A DNA stretch of 64,000 nucleotides from the NCBI GenBank assembly GCA_963749515.1, contig CAVVMR010000014.1, forward strand, positions 1-64,000, given 5' to 3'. Origin of the DNA: Gaiellasilicea sp963749515 (lineage in GTDB: Bacteria > Actinomycetota > Thermoleophilia > Gaiellales > Gaiellaceae). The position numbers and the translations under genes are program-made. Every line of letters starts with the position of its first letter. Position 1 is the first letter of the stretch. Shown here piece after piece: positions 1-7,628 of the stretch. The notes below the pieces were generated by a model. The model ran no database searches. It had not been told where the DNA came from and saw only the letters and a program-made list of their open reading frames with translations.

Positions 1-11
1 CTCCTTACCAT
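1..11. repeat. partial distal attachment site (tRNA-Thr anticodon repeat)
   Basis: The first 11 bases are identical to positions 3477-3487, the anticodon loop and stem of the tRNA-Thr gene beside the integrase. Identity ends where the anticodon loop begins on the tRNA strand, as expected if a tyrosine integrase exchanged strands in the anticodon loop and duplicated the 3' half of the tRNA. The rest of the repeat would lie left of the window. Eleven bases alone are weak evidence; the position and the adjacent integrase make it credible. Confidence 0.5.
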
Positions 12-251
12 TCAGGTTCCGGAGAGGGAAGCGCGGACACGCGCGGGTCGCCGCGGGCACGGAAACCACGCAAACGGCGGGAATCTGACGACCAGACGTG
101 ACCCGCGCATGGACGCACTCTGTCGCGCTTGTGTTCGCACGACGTTCTCACGCACGAACCCGTAAACGGGGCGTCCGACCACGCAAGCGGTCTGGTTGTT
201 CTTGCGCTGGCGCCAAGCGTCACAGCGCCGCTTGACGTAACGGTAATTTAC

Positions 252-267
252 CTGTACGGTCGTACTA
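252..267. promoter_or_regulatory. palindromic TetR-type operator
   Basis: A 16-bp imperfect palindrome (CTGTACGGTCGTACTA) lies just upstream of the tetR coding region. Its right 13 bases plus the next base are identical to 25393-25406, in front of another tetR gene. It touches the ATG at 268, which argues against that codon as the start. It is probably the autoregulatory site of the downstream TetR protein. Confidence 0.55.
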
Positions 268-291
268 ATGAATAGAACGAGATCCTATCGA

Positions 292-873
292 ATGTCGACG
301 AGAGCCGCAGCCGTCGAGGTAACGCGCGAGCGGATCCTGCAGGCAGCGTGTGACGCATTCATGCAAGGCTGGTACGACGAGGTGACGCTGCGCGACGTTG
401 CGTCGGACGCCGGCGTGGCGCTCCAGACGTTGGTCAACCACTTCGGGAGCAAGGAGGCGCTCTTCGGCGCCGCCGCCGAGCGGATCAGCGACGCGATCTC
501 GACGCTCCGCTGGACCGTTGGTGTGGGGGACCTCGAGGGGGCCGCGACCACCCTCGTCGACGACTACGAGCAGACGGGCGACTTCACGCTGCGCACACTC
601 GCGATCGAGGAGCGCGCCCCTGTCGTCCAGCCGTTGATCGCGCGCGGCCGGCGCGGCCACCAGGAGTGGGTCGAGCACGTTTTCGCCGCTGCTCTCGCAG
701 GGTTGCGTGGCGTTGACCGCAAGCGGCGCGTCGCCCAGCTCGTCGTCGCGACCGACGTCTTCACCTGGAAGCTGCTGCGTCGCGACAAGGGGCTCAGCCG
801 CGACCAGACCATCACCGCCATCCGCGAGCTCGTGGAGGCAATCCACACTCAACCTGGAGGAGGTTCCACATGA
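292..873 (+). CDS. TetR/AcrR family transcriptional regulator
   Basis: This is a DNA-binding repressor of about 193 residues. The N-terminal helix-turn-helix domain covers roughly residues 1-55, with the TetR pattern TRERILQAA followed by VTLRDVASDAGVALQTL and NHFGSKEALF. The C-terminal ligand domain is all-helical with no recognised ligand. I chose ATG 292 because ATG 268 abuts the putative operator at 252-267 and leaves no room for a ribosome site; neither start has a good Shine-Dalgarno. The stop overlaps the next start (ATGA), so it forms an operon with the glycosyltransferase and probably controls it in response to a small molecule. It lies on the putative integrative element. Confidence 0.88.
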   Translation: MSTRAAAVEVTRERILQAACDAFMQGWYDEVTLRDVASDAGVALQTLVNHFGSKEALFGAAAERISDAISTLRWTVGVGDLEGAATTLVDDYEQTGDFTLRTLAIEERAPVVQPLIARGRRGHQEWVEHVFAAALAGLRGVDRKRRVAQLVVATDVFTWKLLRRDKGLSRDQTITAIRELVEAIHTQPGGGST

Positions 874-2147
874 CTCACCTGTTGATGACTACCTGGGACG
901 GCTCGGGGACGACGCCGCCGTTGATGAGCGTGGCGCGCGCACTGGTGGAGCGCGGGTACAGCCTGCGCGTGCTCGCCGACCCGGTGCTGAGACCCGACGT
1001 GGAGGCGACGGGCGCCGAGCACGTCAGCTGGACGCGGGCACCACACCGGCTCGAGCGCTCGCCTAGGAGCCATTTCGTTCGCGACTGGGGCGGTCTCGAG
1101 CCTGCAGAGGGTTTCGCGCGGATGCGCGATCAGCTGGCGGTAGGCCCCGCGGCCGCGTTCGCCGCGGATGTGCGCGAGGAGCTCGGGCGCCGGCCGGCCG
1201 CTGCGGTGCTGACGGAGCTCCTGCTCTTCGGGCCGCAGGTCGCGGCCGAGGCAGCGCAGGTGCCCTGCATCGTCCTGAACCCGACCATCAACGTCGTCCC
1301 GGCCCCTGGTGTCCCCCCGTTCGGCGCAGGGTTGATGCCGGCGACCAACGAGGCCGAGCGCCGGCGCGACGAGGAGCTGGCGGCGATCGTGATGGCGGGC
1401 TGGGACGAGGCGCTCCCGGCGCTCAACGCAGCGCGCTCCGAGCAGGGCCTCGAACCACTCGAGCATGTCCTCGACCAGGGCCGCAGCGTCGCCCGCGTGC
1501 TCGTCATGACGAGCCGCGCGTTCGACTTCATCGGGCCGCTGCCGCCCGTCGTCAAGCACGTCGGGCCGCGCCTGGACGACCCTGTGTGGGCCGGCGAGTG
1601 GACGGCTCCCGCCGGCGCTGATCCTCTCGTCCTTGTGGGGCTCAGCGCGGACTTCCAGGATCAGGAAGACCTGCTGAGGCGCATCGTGGCCGCGGTCGGC
1701 GAGCTCCCGGTTCGGGCCGTAGTCACGACGGGCCAGGGGATCGATCCGGCCTCGATCGAGGCGCCGGCGAACGTCAAGGTCGTGCGGGCGGCGCCGCACA
1801 GCGAGGTCCTTCGCGAGGCGTCGCTGGCGATCACGCATTGCGGTCACGGCGTCACGATCAAGGCGCTCGCCGCCGGTGTCCCGCTCGTGTGCCTGCCGAT
1901 GGGGCGCGACCAGCTCGACGTCGCCGCGCGCGTGGTTCACGCCGGCGCTGGGAAGCGGCTCGAGCCTTCGTCGGCGTCGGAGGAGATCGCGGTTGCCACC
2001 CGCCGCGTCCTGGCCGACGGCTCCTACCGCCACGCCGCCGAGCGCATCGCGGCGGTGATCGCCGAGGAAACGGCGACCGACCTGGCCGTGGCGGAAATCG
2101 AGGCAGTCCTGGCGACCGCCCCTCGGCGAGAGGCGGTCACGGCCTAA
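870..2147 (+). CDS. family 1 (UGT/MGT-like) glycosyltransferase
   Basis: This 425-residue cytosolic GT-B glycosyltransferase resembles macrolide and UDP-glycosyltransferases that move a sugar from a nucleotide donor to a hydrophobic small molecule. The C-terminal donor-binding region is clear at residues about 310-360: HSEVLREASLAITHCGHG, then AAGVPLVCLPMGRDQ and a DVAARV segment, matching the GT1 signature. The N-terminal acceptor half (starting THLLMTTWDGSGTT) is divergent, so the acceptor cannot be named. A strong GGAGGAGG lies at 857-864. The ATGA overlap with tetR implies translational coupling; self-resistance or xenobiotic modification is a reasonable inference for a TetR-controlled GT1 gene. 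Confidence 0.85.
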   Translation: MTHLLMTTWDGSGTTPPLMSVARALVERGYSLRVLADPVLRPDVEATGAEHVSWTRAPHRLERSPRSHFVRDWGGLEPAEGFARMRDQLAVGPAAAFAADVREELGRRPAAAVLTELLLFGPQVAAEAAQVPCIVLNPTINVVPAPGVPPFGAGLMPATNEAERRRDEELAAIVMAGWDEALPALNAARSEQGLEPLEHVLDQGRSVARVLVMTSRAFDFIGPLPPVVKHVGPRLDDPVWAGEWTAPAGADPLVLVGLSADFQDQEDLLRRIVAAVGELPVRAVVTTGQGIDPASIEAPANVKVVRAAPHSEVLREASLAITHCGHGVTIKALAAGVPLVCLPMGRDQLDVAARVVHAGAGKRLEPSSASEEIAVATRRVLADGSYRHAAERIAAVIAEETATDLAVAEIEAVLATAPRREAVTA

Positions 2148-2198
2148 CTCTAGAGACACTCTTCTGGCGCGGACGCCGACGCGCCGGGCTCGACCATC

Positions 2199-2218
2199 GA
2201 CCTCTTGAGAGAGAGGTC
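2199..2218 (+). terminator. hairpin downstream of the glycosyltransferase gene
   Basis: A perfect 7-bp stem GACCTCT/AGAGGTC with a 6-base loop follows the glycosyltransferase stop by about 50 bases. It has no T-tract, so termination is uncertain. A second hairpin (2253-2275, arms CTCGATC/GATCGAG) runs into the GAGGAGG ribosome site of the integrase at 2273-2279 and could mask it. Confidence 0.35.
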
Positions 2219-2285
2219 GTCATGCGAGCCGGGCGCGTCGTGGCTGTGATTCCTCGATCTTGGTTGTCGATCGAGGAGGTATGTC

Positions 2286-3430
2286 GTGGCGCAGCAGGGT
2301 CAGGTATTCGCGATGAAGTCGAACGGACCAACGGGAGCCCTCTTTGGGGGTACCGGTATCGGGCGGGTGGGCGCAGCTCGCGACGGGTGCAGCGCGGCGG
2401 GTTCGTCTCGGAGCGTGACGCAACGGAGTCCCTCGAGCGGGCACTGGAGCGGTTACGGCGGACGAACGGCACCGGAAGCACGCTGACACTCGCCGCGCTT
2501 GTCGATGAGTACCTGGCCCAGCACGACGCGCAGCCGGAGACGATCGAGAAGCTGCGTTGGCTCTTGTCGAAGGCGGTCCGCGAGTTCGGTGATCAGCGTT
2601 TGGGACAGTTGCGTTCGCAGGAGATCGCGGCTTGGCGGATGACGATCCCGGCCGGGCATCGCTTCGAAGCGACGCAGGCGCTTCGGCAGGTGCTGGGTCG
2701 CGCTGTCGAGTGGGGGATGATCGACGTCAACCCGGCCAAGCACGGTGTCAATAACCCGCAGCGGCGGCGCACCGAGAAGCGGCCGTTCGAGTCATGGGCG
2801 CAACTTGCCGAGGTCGCCTCCCGACTGGGCGAACGTGAGCGCCCCCTCGTGATCTTCGCGGCGGCGACCGGGCTGCGGCCCGGGGAGTGGATCGCGCTTG
2901 AGCAGCGTGATATCGACCGGGCCGCCCGTGTTGTCTACGTGCGGCGGGCGTTCCGCAACGGACGGATCAAGTGCCCCAAGACCGAGGGCAGCATCCGCGC
3001 CGTGCCGCTCCAGGCCATCGCGCTCGACGCGCTTGAGCAACTTCCAGCAGGGTCGGGCACAGACCCTTTGTTTCCATCGCTGCGCGGGGACTACTTCGAT
3101 CTCCACAACTTCCGCACTCGCAAATGGAAGCCCGCCCAACTCGCGGCCGGGATCACGCCGATCCGCCGCATCTACGATCTCCGGCACACATTCGCGACCT
3201 TCGCATTGCGTGCCGGCATCTCAACCTTCGACCTCTCCCGCTACATGGGCGCTAGCCTGACAATGATCGACCGCCACTACGGCCACCTCGCCCGGGACGG
3301 ACGCGACCACGCGATCAACCTCCTCGACAGTCACGCGAGCACTGACGAGGCCCGTGTCCACCGCGTGGACATCGCGTGGACACTTCACCAACAAGCCGGC
3401 GCCACCGCAGCCAACCGAAACGGCTCATAG
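2286..3430 (+). pseudogene. tyrosine recombinase/integrase, apparent frameshift near the N-terminus
   Basis: The best-supported start is GTG 2286, six bases after GAGGAGG at 2273-2279. It encodes an integrase-like beginning (MAQQGQVFAMK, then PTGAL) that continues in another frame as WGYRYRAGGRSSRRVQRGGF from about 2348 to the stop at 3430. One missing base or two extra bases at the TTTGGGGG run (2343-2350) explains this. The rest is intact: a SAM-like core-binding domain and a catalytic domain with Arg in TGLRPGEW, YDLRHTFAT (Tyr replacing the usual first His) and nucleophile Tyr in DRHYGHL. Without frameshifting, only a start inside the second frame (e.g. ATG 2222) could express it. The gene points at tRNA-Thr, 16 bases downstream, its likely integration site. 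A sequencing error would explain the break equally well. Confidence 0.8.
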
Positions 3431-3446
3431 CAGGAGAAAACCGGAA

Positions 3447-3518
3447 GCCCTCTGACGGACTCGAACCGTCGACCCCCTCCTTACCATGGAGGTGCTCTAC
3501 CAACTGAGCTAAGAGGGC
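3447..3518 (-). tRNA. tRNA-Thr (anticodon GGT)
   Basis: The cloverleaf on the minus strand is complete: acceptor GCCCTCT/AGAGGGC, D-arm GCTC...GAGC, anticodon stem CCTCC/GGAGG with loop ATGGTAA, and T-arm ACGG-TTCGAGT-CCGT. Loop positions 34-36 are GGT, reading ACC. CCA is not encoded; the base after the acceptor is T on the tRNA strand. The 3' half faces the integrase gene, the usual geometry for a tRNA used as an attB site. Confidence 0.97.
3477..3487. repeat. proximal attachment-site core inside tRNA-Thr
   Basis: This 11-base copy (CTCCTTACCAT) matches bases 1-11 of the window and covers the anticodon loop and 3' side of the anticodon stem. In the integrative-element model the element supplied the 3' half of the tRNA (about 3447-3487) and the chromosome the 5' half, so the tRNA stays functional. 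Confidence 0.5.
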
Positions 3519-3567
3519 AAGCGGCCGAAGTCTAGCCGCCCTCGCCAAACATGATTAGCGGGCGCTT

Positions 3568-3689
3568 TTGGGAGCGAAGCGACCCTTCAGGGGTCTTGGG
3601 CGCGGTTCGGGATCTGCTCGGTTCCGCCCCGTTGGTCTTGGGAGCGAAGCGACCCTTCAGGGGTCTTGGGCGCGGTTCGGGATCTGCTC
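3568..3689. repeat. two tandem 52-bp direct repeats, 70-bp period
   Basis: Bases 3568-3619 are repeated exactly at 3638-3689, separated by 18 bases. Each copy contains a small GACCC/GGGTC stem and ends in TTCGGGATCTGCTC. The repeats fill the spacer between tRNA-Thr and tRNA-Tyr, so the open frame through them is not a gene. They may belong to a dispersed intergenic repeat family. Confidence 0.9.
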
Positions 3690-3716
3690 CCGCAGATCCC
3701 GAACCTGATTGCGCCC
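3668..3716 (-). terminator. long hairpin 3' of tRNA-Tyr
   Basis: A perfect 13-bp stem (3675-3687 with 3692-3704, loop TCCC) is extended by a GGGCGC/GCGCCC outer stem (3668-3673 with 3711-3716). It sits 9 bases beyond the 3' end of minus-strand tRNA-Tyr and could end that transcript, though no T-tract follows. Its left arm is part of the second 52-bp repeat. Confidence 0.5.
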
Positions 3717-3725
3717 CTAAACAGT

Positions 3726-3806
3726 GCAGGGGGAAGGATTCGAACCTTCGTAGGCTGAGCCGGCGGGTTTACAGCCCGCTCCCTTTGGCCGCTCGGGCAC
3801 CCCTGC
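3726..3806 (-). tRNA. tRNA-Tyr (anticodon GTA)
   Basis: A type II tRNA with long variable arm: acceptor GCAGGGG/CCCCTGC, anticodon stem GCGGG/CCCGC with loop CTGTAAA (GTA at 34-36), variable arm about CGGCTCAGCCTAC, and T-arm GAAGG-TTCGAAT-CCTTC. The discriminator is A and CCA is not encoded. Confidence 0.97.
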
Positions 3807-4017
3807 TGGGGTGCGGCATTCTAGCTAGGAGCCGCGTGCGGCTAGCGGAAGCGTTTTGCGCGGCGTACGGACAGGCCGCTCGTCCTGATCACGAGGCCCT
3901 TCGACGGGCGCCGGCGGCTCGCCGTCTTCCTGGCGGTGCAGGCGGCGACGGAGCCGTGCTTTTTGGGTGGCGTCACGTCCGGAGGTCTAACGATCGGCCC
4001 GGACGGAGCCCGCGCCC

Positions 4018-4045
4018 TAAAGCGCGGCACCGAACCTGCCGATTC
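4018..4045 (+). promoter_or_regulatory. sigma-28 (FliA/WhiG)-like promoter of the first pilT gene
   Basis: TAAA at 4018-4021 is followed 16 bases later by GCCGATTC at 4038-4045, close to the TAAA-N15-GCCGATAA consensus of FliA and WhiG sigma factors. The downstream ATG is at 4062. The same element recurs before other pilus transcription units at 11093, 15430 and 21469 (+) and 14268 (-). Confidence 0.65.
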
Positions 4046-4061
4046 CTGCTGCGACGCCCTT

Positions 4062-5225
4062 ATGGATCTGAATGCCCTCCTCCGGCGCGCCGTTGAACTC
4101 GGCGCGAGCGATGTCCACCTGAAGCTGGACCAGCCTCCGATGCTGCGTCGCGACGGCGCGATTGCGCCGCTCGTCGAGTGCCCGCCGCTGAACGAGGGCA
4201 ATCTGCTCGCCGCGGTCGAGACCGTGACGCGCATCGTTCCCGAGCGCCTCAAGCAGTTCCACGAGACCGGCGACCTCGACATCGCCTACACCGCCGACGG
4301 GCTGCCGCGCTTCCGCGTCAACGTCTACAGGCAGCGGGGCGCGATCTCGTTCGCGTTTCGCGTCATCCCGCGCGACGTCCCCAGCTTCGAGCAGCTCGGC
4401 CTGCCGCCCGGCGTCCGCCGGCTCGCGAACGAGCACCGCGGCCTGATCCTCGTCACTGGAGCCACCGGCTCCGGTAAGACGACAAGCCTTGCGGCGATGA
4501 TCGACCACATCAACCGCACGCGTCACGAGCACATCGTGACGATCGAGGATCCGATCGAGATCCTGCATCCCGACCGCCATTGCATCGTCAACCAGCGTGA
4601 GGTTGGGCTCGACACCGCCGACTTCGCCCAGGCACTTCGCCGCGTGCTCCGCCAGGACCCGGACACGATCCTGATCGGCGAGCTTCGCGACGCGGAGACA
4701 GCACAGACTGCGCTTCAGGCTGCCGAGTCCGGCCACCTCGTCTTCTCGACGCTGCACACCGTCGACGCCGCGGAGACCGTCGGCCGGATGATCGAATTCT
4801 TCCCACCCGGCAAGCAGCAGCAGATTCGCTCGGTCCTCGCCGGCGTCCTCAAGGGCGTCGTGAGCCAGCGCCTGCTCCCGCGTCTCGGCGGCGGGCGGAT
4901 CGCGGCCGTCGAGGTGATGGTGACGAACGCGCGGATCACCGATCTGATCCGCGAGGCGCGCACCGACGAGATCCCCGACGCCGTCGCGGAGGGTGGCTTC
5001 TTCGAGATGCAGACCTTCCAGCAGGCACTCATCGGGCACGTTCTCGCGGGGCTCGTCGAGCGCGAGATCGCGGCCAACGCGTCCTCGAATGCACACGACT
5101 TCGCCGTCGCCGTCGACCACGCGATGAAGCAACAGACGAACGAGGTGCGCCAGGCCGAGGCCGCACAGGCGTCCCAGGAAAACGAGGCACCCGTGCTCCG
5201 CGTCATCCGTCCGGCGGGGGCATGA
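4062..5225 (+). CDS. pilT: type IV pilus twitching ATPase, PilT family
   Basis: This 387-residue hexameric secretion ATPase powers pilus retraction or remodelling at the inner face of the membrane. The PilT N-terminal domain opens DLNALLRRAVELGASDVHLK. Walker A GATGSGKT lies at about residues 133-140, the Asp box TIEDPIE near 160, Walker B DTILIGELRD near 201-210 and the His box HLVFSTLHT near 225-233. The frame is open further upstream, but ATG 4062 matches family N-termini and lies just after the promoter at 4018-4045. The final 40 residues are Gln/Glu/Ala-rich. The stop overlaps the next gene (ATGA), coupling it to a wall hydrolase. It is one of two PilT-like ATPases here. Confidence 0.93.
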   Translation: MDLNALLRRAVELGASDVHLKLDQPPMLRRDGAIAPLVECPPLNEGNLLAAVETVTRIVPERLKQFHETGDLDIAYTADGLPRFRVNVYRQRGAISFAFRVIPRDVPSFEQLGLPPGVRRLANEHRGLILVTGATGSGKTTSLAAMIDHINRTRHEHIVTIEDPIEILHPDRHCIVNQREVGLDTADFAQALRRVLRQDPDTILIGELRDAETAQTALQAAESGHLVFSTLHTVDAAETVGRMIEFFPPGKQQQIRSVLAGVLKGVVSQRLLPRLGGGRIAAVEVMVTNARITDLIREARTDEIPDAVAEGGFFEMQTFQQALIGHVLAGLVEREIAANASSNAHDFAVAVDHAMKQQTNEVRQAEAAQASQENEAPVLRVIRPAGA

Positions 5226-6730
5226 GACGGGCGATCGCCACGGCTGCATTGTCGGTCGTGCTGGCCCCGATCCTCACCGCTGACACCGCCTCGGCAGACA
5301 TCTTCGCCGTCGTCTCGGAGGAACCGGCAACCGAGAGTCAGTTCGAGGTCGTCTCGTCGGAGGCGCCCACGAGCGACACCTTCGACGTCGTCTCGCCGGC
5401 GCCCGTGAACCTGCCGAGCGCTGAGGTCCCGAACCCGCCGGGCTCGATGCTCTTGCCGACAAACGCGTTCGAGGCTCCGTTCGGCGTGCCGCAGGAGCGC
5501 TCGAACGAGGAGCTGGAGGCGCTGTGGCTTCGCGCCGGCGCTGCCTATGCGATCCCGTGGCAGGTCCTCGCGGCGATCAACAAGATCGAGTCCAACTTCG
5601 GCCGCAACATGGGGCCGAGCTCGGCCGGTGCTGTCGGCTGGATGCAATTCATGCCGGATACCTGGCTGCGCTGGGGTACCGACGGGGACGGCGACGGCGT
5701 CGCCGATCCGTGGGACCCGGAGGACGCGGTCTACGCGGCCGCGCGCTACCTCGCCGCCGCAGGAGGGAGTGCGGACATCTCGCGTGCCGTGTTCGCCTAC
5801 AACCACGCTCAGTGGTACGTGGACGACGTACTGGGGCTCGCGTCGGTCTTCGGTGGCGGCGTCGACGTGGTCTTCACGCTCGACAAGCTGGCGATCAGGC
5901 TCGAGGAAGCCCAGGCGGCCGTTGCGGAAACGAGCGAGGCGCTGCGTGAGGCAGAGGCGGCTGCGGTGGCGCTCCAGGCGCGCGTCACGGCGCTCGACGA
6001 GCGTGCCGCGGCCACAGACCTGCTGCTCTCGGACCGGCTGGGGGTCGAGAAAGAGGCATTCGAGATCGACGTGCAAAGCGCCGCCGCCAACGCCGAGGTG
6101 GAGCGCCTCCGGGCTCAGCTCGTGACCGCCGAGGGTGTCCTCGAGCTGGCGCGCACGGGCGCCCACGCTGCATCTTTCAACCCGGCTGCGGCCGGTGTTC
6201 TGGGAGGCCCCAGCCGCGCTGACGGTTACGTCTTCCCGGTCGGCGGCGGATCTGCCTTCGTCAGCGTCGCACACACGCATCACGATTACCCCGCTGCGGA
6301 CATTGCCGCTCCGGAGGGCTCCCCGGTCTTCGCGCTCGCGGACGCGATCGTGCTCGACGCAGTCGATGACGACCGCTGCGGGGTCGGGATCCTCCTGCAG
6401 ACGTCAGACGGGATCCACTGGCTCTACTGCCACCTTTCGCAACGAGACCCCGCCGTGCTGCCGGGGGCGCTCGTCGTTGCCGGACAGTGGGTGGGCCTCG
6501 TTGGGTCGACCGGTCACTCCACCGGCCCGCACCTTCATCTCGCCCTGAAGCCCGAGACGAGCTACCCGCAGGAGATGACCTGGTTCCAGGAGTTCGCCGG
6601 CACCGCGTTCACCTGGCAGGACGCACCGACCGCTGCGCCGTACCGGACCTCGCCGGTCTTCGCCGTGGCTCCGCCCCTGAGTGTCGAGGACGGCGTGATC
6701 GAGTTCACGACTGCCCCTTCAAGGGGTTGA
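5222..6730 (+). CDS. exported lytic transglycosylase (SLT)-M23 endopeptidase fusion
   Basis: This 502-residue exported protein combines two peptidoglycan hydrolases. A signal peptide (about residues 1-25) is followed by a linker with three related FxVVS segments. A transglycosylase domain at about 90-220 has catalytic Glu in NKIESNFGRN plus GAVGWMQFMP and FAYNHAQWYV. A coiled coil spans about 222-315. A C-terminal M23 metallopeptidase has ligand motifs HHDYPAAD and GHSTGPHLHL. A Ca-loop-like stretch, DGDGDGVADPWD, sits inside the SLT domain. Its start overlaps the pilT stop, so it probably opens peptidoglycan for pilus assembly; that role is inferred. Both active sites look intact. Confidence 0.9.
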   Translation: MRRAIATAALSVVLAPILTADTASADIFAVVSEEPATESQFEVVSSEAPTSDTFDVVSPAPVNLPSAEVPNPPGSMLLPTNAFEAPFGVPQERSNEELEALWLRAGAAYAIPWQVLAAINKIESNFGRNMGPSSAGAVGWMQFMPDTWLRWGTDGDGDGVADPWDPEDAVYAAARYLAAAGGSADISRAVFAYNHAQWYVDDVLGLASVFGGGVDVVFTLDKLAIRLEEAQAAVAETSEALREAEAAAVALQARVTALDERAAATDLLLSDRLGVEKEAFEIDVQSAAANAEVERLRAQLVTAEGVLELARTGAHAASFNPAAAGVLGGPSRADGYVFPVGGGSAFVSVAHTHHDYPAADIAAPEGSPVFALADAIVLDAVDDDRCGVGILLQTSDGIHWLYCHLSQRDPAVLPGALVVAGQWVGLVGSTGHSTGPHLHLALKPETSYPQEMTWFQEFAGTAFTWQDAPTAAPYRTSPVFAVAPPLSVEDGVIEFTTAPSRG

Positions 6731-6761
6731 GTTTCATGAGCTACCTGCCGAAAAAGCCACT

Positions 6762-7628
6762 ATGACTGCGGGACTCTTTGCGCGTGCGCCTCGGCTTGCC
6801 GTGCTCGTCGCCGTCGCGCTGCTGGCGACCGCGGGGCTCACGTTCGCCGCAAGCTCAACCCTCTCGGCGCAGCCCACCACCACGACTGAGACGACTCTGG
6901 AGCTGCCTCCGCTCGTCGTCCCCGATGTCCGTCAGCAGGCGTATGTCTTCGCGAAGGGGATGCTCGAGCAGGGCGGCTTCGCCTGGCGCGTCGAGGGTGC
7001 GGTCCACGGTTATTCGGCCAATGTCGTCGCTGCCCAGACGCCCGCGCCGGGCACGAAGCTGGTTGCGAACGGGGCACCAACGATCGTGCTTCGGCTCCAG
7101 CGGAACGCGGGTTACGCAGAGCAGGGCGCTCCAGAGGACAAGTCTCCGTACGCCGGCGTCCCGGCCCGAAAGTTCGGTGTCGCCGCGCCCAAGGCCAAGG
7201 CGAAAGCGAAGGTCAAGGCGAAGCCGAAGGTCGCCGCTCCTGCTGCGCCGACGGCCAAGAAGACCATTGCGGCCGCGAAGAAGAAGAAGGCTGTCGCAAA
7301 GACCCCTTCGGCTACACGCAGGCCTGCGTTCGTCGTGCCCGGCGCGCCTTCCGAGCCGCTGGACGAGATGACGCTCTTCGCGCGGGCGAAGAAGCTCAAT
7401 GCCTGGGTCTCGGCACATCCGAAGCGCACGCCTGCGGCCGTCGACCACTGGCTCTACCAGCACAACTGGATCGTCTCCGGAGCGAAGTTCGGCTGGTCGC
7501 AAGGCGCTGAGGCCCTGAACGCTCTCATCGCCGTCGACAAGCGCGTCCAGACCCTGTGGGGCGTTGGCGGCGAAAGCGAGACCGTGGCCCGGAAAGCCCT
7601 CGTCGACGTGAAGGCCTCGTCGCGGTGA
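6762..7628 (+). CDS. membrane-anchored PASTA-domain protein
   Basis: This 288-residue protein has a signal anchor at about residues 8-32 and one PASTA domain at about 50-112 (VPDVRQQAYVFAKGMLEQGG, ending PTIVLRL), the module that binds peptidoglycan or muropeptides. An Ala/Lys-rich linker with alternating AK repeats (about 138-190) leads to a conserved-looking helical tail of about 95 residues containing HPKRTPAAVDHWLYQHNW, which I do not recognise. It sits between the wall hydrolase and minor pilins, and its stop shares one base with the next start. A role anchoring the pilus machine to the wall is plausible. No kinase domain is present, unlike PASTA kinases. Confidence 0.8.
   Translation: MTAGLFARAPRLAVLVAVALLATAGLTFAASSTLSAQPTTTTETTLELPPLVVPDVRQQAYVFAKGMLEQGGFAWRVEGAVHGYSANVVAAQTPAPGTKLVANGAPTIVLRLQRNAGYAEQGAPEDKSPYAGVPARKFGVAAPKAKAKAKVKAKPKVAAPAAPTAKKTIAAAKKKKAVAKTPSATRRPAFVVPGAPSEPLDEMTLFARAKKLNAWVSAHPKRTPAAVDHWLYQHNWIVSGAKFGWSQGAEALNALIAVDKRVQTLWGVGGESETVARKALVDVKASSR

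Noticed and set aside
5..223. 72-codon minus-strand open frame at the left edge
   Set aside because: Arg/Ser/Ala-rich shadow composition, no ribosome site and no family resemblance; the region is better explained as element end plus tetR upstream sequence.
3551..4096. 181-codon plus-strand ORF through the tandem repeat and tRNA-Tyr
   Set aside because: It runs through a direct repeat, a hairpin and an antisense tRNA gene; the translation shows only repeat-derived sequence.
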